DNA of 64,000 nucleotides, taken from NCBI GenBank assembly GCA_017540645.1, contig JAFYAQ010000017.1:1-64000 (forward strand), in the 5' to 3' direction. Both the position numbers and the translations under genes were made by a program. Within the stretch, counting starts at the first letter, position 1. The number at the start of each line of letters is the position of its first letter. The DNA is from Oscillospiraceae bacterium (GTDB lineage Bacteria > Bacillota > Clostridia > Oscillospirales > Oscillospiraceae). Under the pieces are notes generated by a model. That model made no database searches, was not told the origin of the DNA, and saw only the letters and a list, made by a program, of their open reading frames with translations. This document shows, in pieces, positions 35,027 through 44,125 of this stretch.

Positions 35027-36514
35027 ATGAAGATGAAGAAGCTGCACGCCCTGGCGGCGCTGGCTCTGAGCCTGATCCTGATGCTCGGCTTCGCCTCCGC
35101 CGCCCTGGCGGCGGATACGGCAAGGCCCGTGATCCTCACCGTCAGCCCCGGCACCGCCGACGAAGAGGCTCTGGAGCAGACCGTGGCGGCGGTGGATAAG
35201 GCCCTGCTGCGGGCCCACCCCCGCTACGAGATCCGCCGGGCCTTCCTCTCCGAAACCGCCGCCCGGGCCGCCGGAGAGGACACCCTGGCCCAGGCGCTGG
35301 ACCGGCTGGCGGACGATGGGGTGACGGACCTGACCATTTCGCCGCTGCTGCTGACCCGGGGAGAGGAGTACCGCGCCCTGGCGGAGACCGCAGCGGAAAA
35401 GGCGGGAGAGTTTGCCTCCGTGCGTATCGCCCCGCCCCTGATCGGGGAAGAGGACGGCTCGTCCCTGGTCACCGCTCTGATGCGCACCGAGCTGCGCAGC
35501 CGGATGCGCCGGGACGCGGCGATGGTATTCGTGGCCGGAGAGGGGGAGGACCCGGAGCAGCTGGAGCTGTTCCAGACGGCCCTCGGGGCCGACCGGGAAC
35601 TGCCGCTCTTCGTGGGCCGGGAGGAGGAGCGGGAGGACATTCTCTCCCGGATCGCCGGGGCCGATATCAAGCGCCTGGCCCTGGTGCCCTTGAGCCTGAC
35701 CGCCGATGAGGACGTGCTGAAGGGGCTGGAACCCTGGCAGGCCGCGGCGGAGGCCGCCGGGCTGGAGGTGGAGATCGTCTCCCACGGCCTGGGCGAGTAC
35801 AGCGGCGTCCGGGAGCTGTTCATCACCGGACTGAAGAAAGCCCAGAGCCTGGACGAAGTCCTGGCGGTGTGGACAGGGCCCGCGGAAGAGGCGGAGTCCG
35901 CGGAAGAGGCGGAACCCGCGGAAGAGGCGGAGCCCGCGGAAGAGGCGGAGCCTGCGGAAGAGGCGGAGCCCGCGGAAGAGGCGGAGCCCGCGGAAGAGGC
36001 GGAGCCCGCGGAAGAGGCGGAGCCCGCGGAAGAGACGGAACCCGCGGAAGAGGCGGAACCCGCCGAAGAGACAGAGCCTGCGGAAGAAGCGGAGCCCGCG
36101 GAAGAGACCGAACCCGCGGAAGAGGCGGAGCCCGCGGAGACCGGGGAGAGCCGGCAGCCCGCCCTGATAGCCGGGACTTATCCCATCCGCGTGCTGTCCA
36201 GCTCCTCCCGCTTTACCGTGAAGAGCGCGGAACTCTTCGTGGCCGACGGACAGATGATCGCGGTGCTGACCATGGAGGGCCGGGATTGCGGCGAGCTGTA
36301 CGCCGGCACCGCCGCCCAAGCCCTGGAAGCTCCCGAGGAGGAGCTGATCCCCTTCCAGTGGAACGAGGAAGGAGACATGTGCTTTACCGTGCCGGTGGAG
36401 AGCCTGGATACGGAGCTGGAGCTGGCGGCCTGGAGTATCCGCCGGGGCTGCTGGCTGGACCGGCTGCTGATCTTTGACGCAGCGTCTCTCCCGGCAAACG
36501 CCTTCGCCGGCTGA
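35027..36514 (+). CDS. Exported CbiK-like protein with Ala-Glu-Pro repeats and a C-terminal ligand-binding-like domain
   Basis: A 495-aa secreted protein. The signal peptide covers residues 1-29 (cleavage after ALAA). Residues 33-275 resemble anaerobic cobaltochelatase CbiK (VILTVSPGTADEEALEQT, ISPLLLTRGEEY, HGLGEYSGVRELFI). However, the family His motifs are replaced: residues 169-175 read VAGEGED and 224-230 read LTADEDV, so chelatase activity is doubtful. A hexapeptide repeat tract (285-370) leads to a C-terminal domain (TYPIRVLSSSSRFTVKSAEL) like those of extracellular metal- or heme-related Clostridial proteins. Its role may be tetrapyrrole or metal binding outside the cell. Confidence 0.8.
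   Translation: MKMKKLHALAALALSLILMLGFASAALAADTARPVILTVSPGTADEEALEQTVAAVDKALLRAHPRYEIRRAFLSETAARAAGEDTLAQALDRLADDGVTDLTISPLLLTRGEEYRALAETAAEKAGEFASVRIAPPLIGEEDGSSLVTALMRTELRSRMRRDAAMVFVAGEGEDPEQLELFQTALGADRELPLFVGREEEREDILSRIAGADIKRLALVPLSLTADEDVLKGLEPWQAAAEAAGLEVEIVSHGLGEYSGVRELFITGLKKAQSLDEVLAVWTGPAEEAESAEEAEPAEEAEPAEEAEPAEEAEPAEEAEPAEEAEPAEEAEPAEETEPAEEAEPAEETEPAEEAEPAEETEPAEEAEPAETGESRQPALIAGTYPIRVLSSSSRFTVKSAELFVADGQMIAVLTMEGRDCGELYAGTAAQALEAPEEELIPFQWNEEGDMCFTVPVESLDTELELAAWSIRRGCWLDRLLIFDAASLPANAFAG
35882..36133 (+). repeat. 18-bp tandem repeat inside the CbiK-like gene
   Basis: Fourteen contiguous 18-base units coding AEEAEP or AEETEP (first unit AEEAES). Several central units are identical at DNA level, which suggests recent expansion; the later units are more diverged. 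Confidence 0.95.
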
Positions 36515-36526
36515 AAAACAAATCAA

Positions 36527-36553
36527 ATGGCCGACCCCACCGGGGCCGGCCAT
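36527..36553. terminator. Hairpin between converging genes
   Basis: A 12-bp stem with one mismatch (36527-36538 with 36542-36553) lies 12 bases after the plus-strand stop and ten before the minus-strand stop. It is a likely shared terminator. Confidence 0.7.
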
Positions 36554-36563
36554 CCTGCTTTTC

Positions 36564-36731
36564 TTATTTTCCGATGACGGTGGAAACCTCGTCGATCACA
36601 TCTCCCATGCTCCGCAGGGCCCGGCTGACCATGTGTTTGCCGGGGTTTTGCTTTCGGGGGAGCATGCGTCCCACCGCGCCGCCGGCCAGCATGCCCAGGC
36701 CCATTCCCATCAAAAACTGCTTGCTGTCCAA
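36564..36731 (-). CDS. Small glycine-zipper protein of unknown function (55 aa)
   Basis: Begins at TTG giving LDSKQFLMGMGLGMLAGGAVG, split here after the zipper. GGAGG lies about nine bases upstream. The N-terminal half is one glycine-zipper-like hydrophobic helix; the C-terminal half is basic then acidic (VIDEVSTVIGK). It starts 23 bases after prmA ends, so it is probably part of that transcript. Function is unknown; such small proteins are common in related Clostridia. Confidence 0.6.
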   Translation of the reverse strand: MDSKQFLMGMGLGMLAGGAVGRMLPRKQNPGKHMVSRALRSMGDVIDEVSTVIGK

Positions 36732-36754
36732 AAGGACCACCTCCGTAAAAAAGT

Positions 36755-37687
36755 TTACAGGGGTAGTATGCCCGCCTCGCAGACAAAACAATGCCAATCC
36801 TCCTGACAAAAATGCCCTGTAATGGCATAGCCCGCCGAGCGCAGAGCGGCGGCGACCTCGTCCTGCCGCCCTTCGATGATGCCGGAGGTGACGAACACGC
36901 CGCCGCCGGAGAGAAAACGACGGGAGATGGGGGCCAGAGGAATGATCACGTCCGCCACGATGTTGGCCAGGACGATGGGGTAATCCCGGCCCAAAGAGCG
37001 GCGCATGCCCTCGTCGGTGAGCACGTCCCCGGCGTATACCCGGTAGCGGTCCGGGCCGATGCCGTTGAGCGCGGCGTTTTCCATGGCAATGTCCGGGGCC
37101 TTGGGGTCGATATCGCAGCCCACGGCCTCCCGGCAGCCCAGTACCAGCGCCCCGATGGAGAGGATGCCGCTGCCGCAGCCCAGGTCCAGTACCCGGGCCT
37201 CCGGCGTTACCAGGGATTCCAGCGCCTCCAGACACATGCGGGTGGTGGGATGGCTGCCCGTGCCGAAGATCAGGCCCGGGTCCAGCCGCAGGGGGATGCG
37301 CCCCTCCGGAGAGACCTCCTCCCAGGCGGGGACCACCAGCAGCCGCTCCCCGATGGGCAGGGGCTTGTAGTATTGCTTCCAGTTATTCTCCCAGTCCTCA
37401 TCCGCGATCAGGGAGATCTCCGGGGCAAAGCCGGCGTTCCGGACCGCGGCGAGGACGGCAGCGCCCTCCTCGTCGCTGCTGAGCCAGAACTTGACCCGGG
37501 ACAGCCCGGCAAAGCGCTGCTCCAGCTCCCGGTCCACATAGTCCCAGTACGCCCGGTTCTGCTCCAGAAAGTCCCGGAACTCCCGCTCATCCTCCACCGA
37601 CATGCCGCCCACGCCGCACGTAGCGAGCCTGTCGCAGACGCTCTCCGGGTCCTGACCTGCCGGAACGGTGCACTCCATCCACTGCAT
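36755..37687 (-). CDS. prmA: Ribosomal protein L11 methyltransferase
   Basis: Methylates lysines of ribosomal protein L11 with SAM. The 310-aa product has the N-terminal substrate domain beginning MQWMECTVPAGQDPESV and the class I methyltransferase domain with motif I LDLGCGSGILSIGAL near residue 170, plus the PrmA-specific LANIVADVIIPLAP. FGTGSHPTTRMCLEAL is a family signature. It is first in a short minus-strand unit, divergent from recJ. Confidence 0.94.
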   Translation of the reverse strand: MQWMECTVPAGQDPESVCDRLATCGVGGMSVEDEREFRDFLEQNRAYWDYVDRELEQRFAGLSRVKFWLSSDEEGAAVLAAVRNAGFAPEISLIADEDWENNWKQYYKPLPIGERLLVVPAWEEVSPEGRIPLRLDPGLIFGTGSHPTTRMCLEALESLVTPEARVLDLGCGSGILSIGALVLGCREAVGCDIDPKAPDIAMENAALNGIGPDRYRVYAGDVLTDEGMRRSLGRDYPIVLANIVADVIIPLAPISRRFLSGGGVFVTSGIIEGRQDEVAAALRSAGYAITGHFCQEDWHCFVCEAGILPL

Positions 37688-37726
37688 TATAAAACGCCTC
37701 CCTTGCTACCGGTCGATTTTTCCCCA

Positions 37727-37755
37727 AGTTTACTTTTATTTTTCGCCCCTGTCAA
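37727..37755 (-). promoter_or_regulatory. Promoter of prmA
   Basis: On the minus strand TTGACA, 17-base spacer, TAAACT, about 40 bases ahead of the start codon. Confidence 0.75.
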
Positions 37756-37764
37756 GGAAACGCC

Positions 37765-37793
37765 TTGCGCATCGCCTGCCTTTCTGCTAAAAT
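37765..37793 (+). promoter_or_regulatory. Promoter of recJ
   Basis: TTGCGC, 17-base spacer, TAAAAT, 32 bases ahead of recJ. It is divergent to the prmA promoter, with only nine bases between the two -35 elements. Confidence 0.7.
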
Positions 37794-37824
37794 TCAAGGT
37801 TAGTAAGAAAAAGAGGGAAAGCAG

Positions 37825-39507
37825 ATGAAATACGCAAACTGGAAAACGCCCTCCCGCGGCCCGGTGATCGCCCCCGGACTGCGCGCCTCCGGCTGCCCGC
37901 CCCTGCTGGCGGCCATACTGACCTTGCGGGGCATGGAGTCGGAGACAGAGGCAAAGGCCTTCCTGGGCGGCGGGGCGGAGCTGCTGGAAGATCCCCTGGC
38001 GCTGACGGATATGGTCAGCGCCGTGCAGCGGCTCAGCCGGGCGGTGGCCATGGGGGAGCATGTGGCGGTCTACGGCGATTATGACGTGGACGGCATCACC
38101 GCCGGCTGCCTGATGGCGGACTATCTCCGCCGGCAGGGGCTGCGCTGTGAGCTTTATATCCCCAACCGGCTCACCGAGGGCTACGGCATGAACACCGATG
38201 CCATCGACGCGCTCTACCAAAAGGGCGTCAGCCTGATCATCACGGTAGACTGCGGCGTGACCAATGTCCGGGAGGTGGAGTACGCCGCCTCTCTGGGCGT
38301 GGATATGATCATCACCGACCACCACGAGTGCCAGGACGAGCTGCCCGCCGCGGAGGCGGTGGTGGACCCCAAGCGGCCGGACAACGGCCCGGCGGGGACC
38401 ATGCTGGCCGGCGTGGGCGTGGCCTTCAAGCTGTGCTGCGCCATGGACGGGGATTCCCGCCGGATGCTGGAGCGCTACGCGGACCTGGTGGCGGTGGGCA
38501 CGGTGGCGGACGTGATGCCCATGCTGGGGGAAAACCGCTTTATCACCCGCTACGGCCTGCGGCAGATCAGCACCCGGCGCTGCCGCCCGGGCTTTCTGGC
38601 GCTGCTGGAGGAGGCGGGGGCGGCGGACAAGCGCCTGACCGCCTCGGTGGTGGGCTATACCCTGGCCCCCCGGATCAACGCCGCCGGACGCCTGGGCCAG
38701 GCCAAGCTGGCGGTGGACCTGCTGGAGGCCACGGACCGGCGGCAGGCTTCGGAATTGGCCTTTGAGCTGTGCCGGAAAAACCGGGAGCGGCAGGCTCTGG
38801 AGCAGGAGATCTGGCAGGACGCCCTGGGAATGCTCCGGGGCGAGCGGCCCAGAGGCCCCATCGTGCTGGCCGCGGAGGGCTGGCACCCGGGGGTGATCGG
38901 CATCGTGGCGTCCCGGCTGTCGGACGCCTACGGCGTGCCCACCGTCATGATCTGCCTGGACGGGGACATGGGCAAGGGCTCCTGCCGAAGCACCGGTTCC
39001 TTCAATCTCTTTGAGGCCCTGGGAGACTGCGCGGACTGCCTGAGCGGCTTCGGCGGCCACGCCATGGCTGCGGGGGTCACCCTGCGCAGGGAGAAGGTGG
39101 ACGAACTCCGGGAGCGGCTGGGGGAGTACTATCGGCTCCATCCCGACGAGAGCGACAGCGCGCTGGAAGCGGAGCTCCTGATCGACGGCCCGGAGTATCT
39201 GAGCATGGAGGGCGTGGAGTCCCTGGACCGGCTGGAGCCCTGCGGCAACGGCAATCCCCGGCCTCTGCTGTACATGGACGATGTGAGCGTGGACGCCGTG
39301 ACGCCCATCGGCGCGGGCAAGCATCTGCGCCTGCGCCTGGGGAAGTTCGGCCAGAGCTATGACTGCGTGTTCTTTTCCCAAACCGAGGCCGGACTGGCGG
39401 TGCGGGCGGGGGACAGGGCGGATATCCTGTTCCAGCCCCAGATCAACGAGTTCCGCTCCAGAAGAAGCGTACAGCTGGTGATCACGGATCTGCGGCCCCA
39501 CAGATAA
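37825..39507 (+). CDS. recJ: Single-stranded-DNA-specific exonuclease RecJ
   Basis: A 5'-to-3' single-strand exonuclease of recombination and repair. The DHH domain shows YGDYDVDGITAGCLMADYL, the DHH motif in ITDHHECQ, and a DHHA1 domain with GFGGHAMAAGV. At 560 aa it lacks the longer C-terminal extensions of some Firmicutes RecJ. It is the first gene of a recJ-relA-dtd-MBL series on the plus strand, a grouping seen in many Firmicutes. Confidence 0.95.
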   Translation: MKYANWKTPSRGPVIAPGLRASGCPPLLAAILTLRGMESETEAKAFLGGGAELLEDPLALTDMVSAVQRLSRAVAMGEHVAVYGDYDVDGITAGCLMADYLRRQGLRCELYIPNRLTEGYGMNTDAIDALYQKGVSLIITVDCGVTNVREVEYAASLGVDMIITDHHECQDELPAAEAVVDPKRPDNGPAGTMLAGVGVAFKLCCAMDGDSRRMLERYADLVAVGTVADVMPMLGENRFITRYGLRQISTRRCRPGFLALLEEAGAADKRLTASVVGYTLAPRINAAGRLGQAKLAVDLLEATDRRQASELAFELCRKNRERQALEQEIWQDALGMLRGERPRGPIVLAAEGWHPGVIGIVASRLSDAYGVPTVMICLDGDMGKGSCRSTGSFNLFEALGDCADCLSGFGGHAMAAGVTLRREKVDELRERLGEYYRLHPDESDSALEAELLIDGPEYLSMEGVESLDRLEPCGNGNPRPLLYMDDVSVDAVTPIGAGKHLRLRLGKFGQSYDCVFFSQTEAGLAVRAGDRADILFQPQINEFRSRRSVQLVITDLRPHR

Positions 39508-39561
39508 TAGACCGAGAAGAAGAGACGGGCGGAGCGTGTCTGCCCGGAGAGAGGTAGAAGG

Positions 39562-41766
39562 ATGGCGGAAGAGATCGTAGAGCTGGAATATCGACAGCTT
39601 GCCCGCACCATATTGGAGCATAACCCGGGGGTGGACCTGGGTCGGATCCGCGCGGCCTTTGAGGTGGCGGATCTGGCCCACAGCGGCCAGCGGCGCAAAG
39701 CGGGGACGCCCTATGTGACCCATGTGGTCGCCGCTGCCCAGATCTGTGCGGAGATGGGCCTGGATGAGGACAGCATCGTAGCTGCCCTGCTCCACGATAC
39801 CATCGAAGACACTTCCCTGACCTACGCGGATATTGCCCGACAGTTCGGCACAGAGGTGGCGGACATCGTGGAGGGCGTCACCAAGCTGACCCGGGTGCAG
39901 TTCACCAGCCGGGAAGACGAGCAGATGGAAAATCTGCGCAAGATGCTCATGGCCATGGCCAAGGATATCCGGGTCATCCTCATCAAGATCGCCGACCGGC
40001 TGCACAACATGCGCACCATGGAGTACATGGCCGCCCACAAGCAGGTGGAGAAGTCCACCGAGACCATGGAGATCTACGCGCCCATCGCCCACCGGCTGGG
40101 CCTGCAGAAGTACAAATGGGAGCTGGAGGACCTGTCCCTGAAGTATCTGGACCCGGAGGGCTACCAGGAGATCATGACCTACCTGGACAGCAAGCGGGAG
40201 GAACTGGACCGCTTCATGAACAGTGTGGAGACAAAGATCACCAAGCGCCTGGAAGTCCAGAACATCCGGGGCAAGGTCTACGGCCGGATCAAGCACATAT
40301 ACAGCATCTACCGGAAAATGTACAATCAGAAGCGCTCCATGGACGAGATCTTTGATCTGTGCGCTTTCCGGGTGATCGTGGACAGCATTGCCGACTGCTA
40401 CAACGTCCTGGGCCAGATCCATGACATGTTCACCCCGGTCCCCGGGCGCTTCAAGGACTATATCGCCACTCCCAAGCCCAACGGCTACCAGAGCGTCCAC
40501 ACCACCGTCATCGGGGAGGAGGGCATCATGTTCGAGGTGCAGATCCGCACCTGGACCATGCACCGCACCGCCGAGTACGGCATCGCCGCCCACTGGAAGT
40601 ACAAGTCCGGCGAGGCCGGCGTCCGGGCGGGGGACGAGGAGAAATTTGCCTGGGTCCGCCGGCTGCTGGAGTCTCAGCAGGACAGCGACGCCGGGGACTT
40701 TGTCCACGATCTGAAGATGGACATGTTCAACGACGAGGTGTTCGTCTTCACCCCCCAGGGGGACGTGATCAACCTGCCCGCCGGGGCCTGCCCCATCGAC
40801 TTTGCCTATATCATCCACTCCGCCGTGGGCAACCACATGATCGGCGCCAAGGTGAACGGGCGGATCGTGTCCTTTGACTACACGCTGCAAAACGGGGATA
40901 TCGTGGATATCCTGACCTCCAAATCCGCCCCCGGCCCCAGCCGGGACTGGCTGAATCTCTGCAAATCCAACGCCGCCCGCTCCAAGATCCGCCAGTGGCT
41001 GAAAAAAGAGCGGCGGGAGGAGAACATCCTCCGGGGCCGGGAGATGTTCGACGCGGAATACCACCGGGCCGGACTGGCGCCGGGCTTCCTCAATGACGAC
41101 GAGCTGGTGGAGACCTGTACCCAAAAGCTCTCCGTCACCTCCCTGGACGATCTGTACGCCGCCATCGGCTACGGCGGCATGACCGCCACCCGGGCGGTGA
41201 ACCGCTTCAAGGACGAGATCGCCAGGAACGCCAAGCTCCAGAACGCCCGGAATGCCCTGGACAAGCTGAACGATGCCGCCGAGCGCCGGAACGAAAAGCC
41301 CGTCAAGGCGGTGCAGGGCGTCCTGGTGGAGGGGATCGGCAACTGCCTGATCAAGTTTTCCCGCTGCTGCACACCGGTGCCCGGGGACCCCATCGTGGGC
41401 TTCATCACCCGGGGCAACGGCGTGTCCATCCACCGGGCGGACTGTCCCAACTATCTGAGCTCTCTCCAGGAGGAGGAAAAGTCCGGGCGCTGGCTGCGGG
41501 TCTCCTGGGCGGATAATACCGACGGCGCCTATCTGACCTCCCTGCGGATCCTCTGCACGGACCGGAACGGACTGATCCTGGATATCGCCGGGGTGCTGAA
41601 CGCCCTGAACTCCAAGGTCCGCTCCCTGAACGCCCGGAGCCTGCCGGAGGGCAAGGCCATGGTGTATGTGGCCATCGAGGTGCCGGATCTGGAGGCGCTG
41701 AAAATCATCATCGGACGCATCCGCGCCGTGCGGGGCGTGCGGGAAATCCACAGGGGGAACGGCTGA
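39562..41766 (+). CDS. relA: Bifunctional (p)ppGpp synthetase/hydrolase (RelA/SpoT)
   Basis: Makes and degrades the stringent-response alarmone. The 734-aa product has the HD hydrolase domain with HDTIEDT near residue 80, the synthetase domain with GRIKHIYSIYRKM and PNGYQSVHTTV, the TGS domain near residue 400 (VFVFTPQGDVINLPAG), the zinc-finger/RIS region, and a C-terminal ACT domain. HD metal residues appear intact, so both activities are likely. GAGGTAGAAGG precedes the ATG. The last base of its TGA is the first of dtd. Confidence 0.95.
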   Translation: MAEEIVELEYRQLARTILEHNPGVDLGRIRAAFEVADLAHSGQRRKAGTPYVTHVVAAAQICAEMGLDEDSIVAALLHDTIEDTSLTYADIARQFGTEVADIVEGVTKLTRVQFTSREDEQMENLRKMLMAMAKDIRVILIKIADRLHNMRTMEYMAAHKQVEKSTETMEIYAPIAHRLGLQKYKWELEDLSLKYLDPEGYQEIMTYLDSKREELDRFMNSVETKITKRLEVQNIRGKVYGRIKHIYSIYRKMYNQKRSMDEIFDLCAFRVIVDSIADCYNVLGQIHDMFTPVPGRFKDYIATPKPNGYQSVHTTVIGEEGIMFEVQIRTWTMHRTAEYGIAAHWKYKSGEAGVRAGDEEKFAWVRRLLESQQDSDAGDFVHDLKMDMFNDEVFVFTPQGDVINLPAGACPIDFAYIIHSAVGNHMIGAKVNGRIVSFDYTLQNGDIVDILTSKSAPGPSRDWLNLCKSNAARSKIRQWLKKERREENILRGREMFDAEYHRAGLAPGFLNDDELVETCTQKLSVTSLDDLYAAIGYGGMTATRAVNRFKDEIARNAKLQNARNALDKLNDAAERRNEKPVKAVQGVLVEGIGNCLIKFSRCCTPVPGDPIVGFITRGNGVSIHRADCPNYLSSLQEEEKSGRWLRVSWADNTDGAYLTSLRILCTDRNGLILDIAGVLNALNSKVRSLNARSLPEGKAMVYVAIEVPDLEALKIIIGRIRAVRGVREIHRGNG

Positions 41767-42215
41767 TGCGGGCAGTTTTGACAAGAGTGAAGAGCGCTTC
41801 CGTGACTCGAACCGGCACGGGGGAGATCCTGGGAGCCATCGATAAGGGCTTTCTGGTGCTGCTGGGAATCCACATCGAAGACACGGAGAAGGAAGCGGAC
41901 AAGATCGCGGATAAGATCTGCGGCCTGCGGATCTTTGAGGACGAAAACGGCAAGATGAACATCCGCCCCGCCGACGCGGGGGCGGAGATCCTGATCGTCA
42001 GCCAGTTTACCCTCTGGGCGGACTGCCGCTCCCGCCGGCCCGGCTTTACGGCCGCCGCCCGGCCGGACACAGCCATCCCCCTCTACGAGCGGGTCGTGGC
42101 CAGGTGCCGGGAGGCGGGCTTTACCGTTGCGACCGGCGAATTCGGAGCGGATATGCAAGTCACGTCCCAAAACGACGGGCCGGTGACCATTATTTTGGAT
42201 ACAAGGGAGCTGTAA
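41766..42215 (+). CDS. dtd: D-aminoacyl-tRNA deacylase
   Basis: Hydrolyses D-aminoacyl-tRNA, preventing D-amino acid misincorporation. The 149-aa product begins MRAVLTRVKSASVTRTG, has SQFTLWADCRSRRPGF as the active-site motif, and ends in the GPVTIILDTREL signature. Its ATG overlaps the relA stop (TGATG). The relA-dtd pair is conserved in Firmicutes. Confidence 0.95.
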   Translation: MRAVLTRVKSASVTRTGTGEILGAIDKGFLVLLGIHIEDTEKEADKIADKICGLRIFEDENGKMNIRPADAGAEILIVSQFTLWADCRSRRPGFTAAARPDTAIPLYERVVARCREAGFTVATGEFGADMQVTSQNDGPVTIILDTREL

Positions 42216-42217
42216 AC

Positions 42218-42841
42218 ATGCACATCAAAGCCTTAGAGGTAGGATATTTTCAGACCAACTGCTATGTGGCCTTTGACGAGGAGACCCTGGACACCGCCGT
42301 GATCGATCCCGGCGCGGACTCCAACAAGATCCTCAATTTCCTGGAGGAGCATCACTGCAAGGTGCGCGCCATTCTGCTGACCCATGCCCATTTTGACCAC
42401 TGCATGGGACTGGAGGAGGTCTATGAGGCCACCCACGCCCCGGTGTATATGTCCCATCGGGACCTGGAAGCGGACATCGGCAACCTGTATTTCGGCATAG
42501 ATTGGGCCCTGGACCCGCCGGAGGACACCCATTTCGTGTCCGAGGGCGACGTGATCGAGGCCGGCGTGCTGCGCTTTGAGGTGCTGGAGACCCCGGGCCA
42601 CACCCCCGGCGGTCTGAGCTTTATCTGCCAGAACGCCCTGTTCACCGGGGACACCCTGTTCCGCCGGAGCATCGGGCGCTATGATCTGCCCGCCAGCGAC
42701 GCGCTGGAGCTGGGCCACTCCCTGGAAAAGCTCCGGGACCTGCCCGGGGATTACGAGGTCTTCCCCGGCCATGAGAGCGCCACGGAACTGGATTACGAGC
42801 GCCGCTTCAACCACTATATGAACGCGCCCTGGGAGCTGTAA
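42218..42841 (+). CDS. MBL-fold metallo-hydrolase (glyoxalase II-like)
   Basis: A 207-aa metallo-beta-lactamase-fold hydrolase. The metal motif HxHxDH is in LLTHAHFDHC near residue 50, with further ligands in LETPGHTPGG, FTGDTLF and VFPGHES. Relatives next to dtd and relA are annotated as glyoxalase II-type hydrolases, but the substrate is unproved. The ATG lies three bases after the dtd stop. Confidence 0.9.
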   Translation: MHIKALEVGYFQTNCYVAFDEETLDTAVIDPGADSNKILNFLEEHHCKVRAILLTHAHFDHCMGLEEVYEATHAPVYMSHRDLEADIGNLYFGIDWALDPPEDTHFVSEGDVIEAGVLRFEVLETPGHTPGGLSFICQNALFTGDTLFRRSIGRYDLPASDALELGHSLEKLRDLPGDYEVFPGHESATELDYERRFNHYMNAPWEL

Positions 42842-42859
42842 GCACCGCAAGGAGAGAGC

Positions 42860-44110
42860 ATGAGAAAGAAAACGCTGAGGCTTCTGGCCTTGCTGCTGTG
42901 TCTGCTGCTGTTCTCCGGCAGCGCGGCGGGGGATGTGACCACTGTCGCTACCGGCTATGTTGCCGAGACGGTGCTCTACGGCCAGGCCATGTGCCCGACC
43001 CTCCTGCCGGGCAGCGAGGACGGAAGCGTGGTCGTCCGCTGGGCCGCCATGAACAACCGGCCCGTGGTGATCCACTACGGCGCGGACGACGGAAGCGGCG
43101 TACTGGGAGAGGATCACCGGACGGAGAAAGCCCAGAGCGCCTATTCCGCCATGCTGGGGCTGCACGTTTACAGCGCGAAGATCCAACTGGAGCCGGGGGA
43201 CTATATCTACGGCCTTGCGGAAGAGGGCGCAGACATGCCGGAGCGGTTCTATCATCTCCACTGGCGGACCGGGGAGAGCTTCCGGGTGGTCATGTCCTCG
43301 GACTCCCACATGTACAACTGGAAGGAAGCCGCCCTCTATGACAATGCGATCATCTCTGGCAGCGGCGCCCGGGACGCGGATATGATCATCCACACCGGCG
43401 ACTTGAACGACAACACAAAAGCGCCGCCCTATGTGCTCAGCGTCTGCTCCGCCCACACCCGGGTCGTGCCCACCCTTGCCATCTGCGGCAACCACGATGT
43501 GCCGGAAATCATATACGCCTTTTTTACTCCCCCCAACCTGGATCGACAGACCAAGGATTTCTGGACAGTGCAGAACAACATCCTCTTCTTGGGCATCAAT
43601 ATCAATGAGCGGAATATGGAGGAGCATCGGCGCTATCTGACCCAGGCGATTACCGAGCATCGGGAGGGCTGCGACTGGACGGTGCTGCTCATCCACTATT
43701 CCATGATGTCCAACGGCGTCCACGGCAAAGACCAGCCGGTGTACAATTTTCGGGAGGGCCTGCGGGACCTGATCGCGGAATATGACGTGGATCTGGTCCT
43801 CTCCGGCCACGACCACGAGTATGACCGCTCCTATCTCATCGGGGCAACGGATATGGTAGAGGGCTCCGGCGGAAGCGTCGTGAAAAAGCGCCCCGGGGAG
43901 ACCTTGTATCTCTCCCTTCCCACGGCGGTGGGCAACAAGCTCTATTCCGACAGCCGGGAGCCTGTGTACCCTCTGGCTGTGGAGGGGCCCCAGACGGAGC
44001 GGGGCTATGTGACGGCGGACTTTTCCAGCGACGGCATCACCTTCACCGCCTGGTGCGCGGGGGAGGATACCGATTTTATCGTGGACCGATTTGTCCTGCG
44101 GCGGGCGTAA
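42860..44110 (+). CDS. Exported metallophosphoesterase (purple-acid-phosphatase-like)
   Basis: A 416-aa secreted phosphoesterase. The signal peptide covers residues 1-24 (LALLLCLLLFSGSAA). An N-terminal fibronectin-like region precedes the calcineurin-type metal motifs: SSDSHM (DxH), HTGDLND, CGNHDVP, LLIHYSMM and SGHDHEYD. No membrane anchor follows. The substrate is unknown. GGAGAG precedes the ATG. The next gene, an LRR protein, may share the transcript (15-base gap). Confidence 0.9.
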   Translation: MRKKTLRLLALLLCLLLFSGSAAGDVTTVATGYVAETVLYGQAMCPTLLPGSEDGSVVVRWAAMNNRPVVIHYGADDGSGVLGEDHRTEKAQSAYSAMLGLHVYSAKIQLEPGDYIYGLAEEGADMPERFYHLHWRTGESFRVVMSSDSHMYNWKEAALYDNAIISGSGARDADMIIHTGDLNDNTKAPPYVLSVCSAHTRVVPTLAICGNHDVPEIIYAFFTPPNLDRQTKDFWTVQNNILFLGININERNMEEHRRYLTQAITEHREGCDWTVLLIHYSMMSNGVHGKDQPVYNFREGLRDLIAEYDVDLVLSGHDHEYDRSYLIGATDMVEGSGGSVVKKRPGETLYLSLPTAVGNKLYSDSREPVYPLAVEGPQTERGYVTADFSSDGITFTAWCAGEDTDFIVDRFVLRRA

Positions 44111-44125
44111 GCGAGAGGTACAGCA

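Noticed and set aside
35882-36133. CRISPR-like repeat
   Set aside because: The 18-bp units are contiguous without spacers and code for an in-frame AEEAEP repeat.
37687-41784. A 1365-codon minus-strand open frame
   Set aside because: Antisense to recJ and relA; no domain, start signal or sensible composition.
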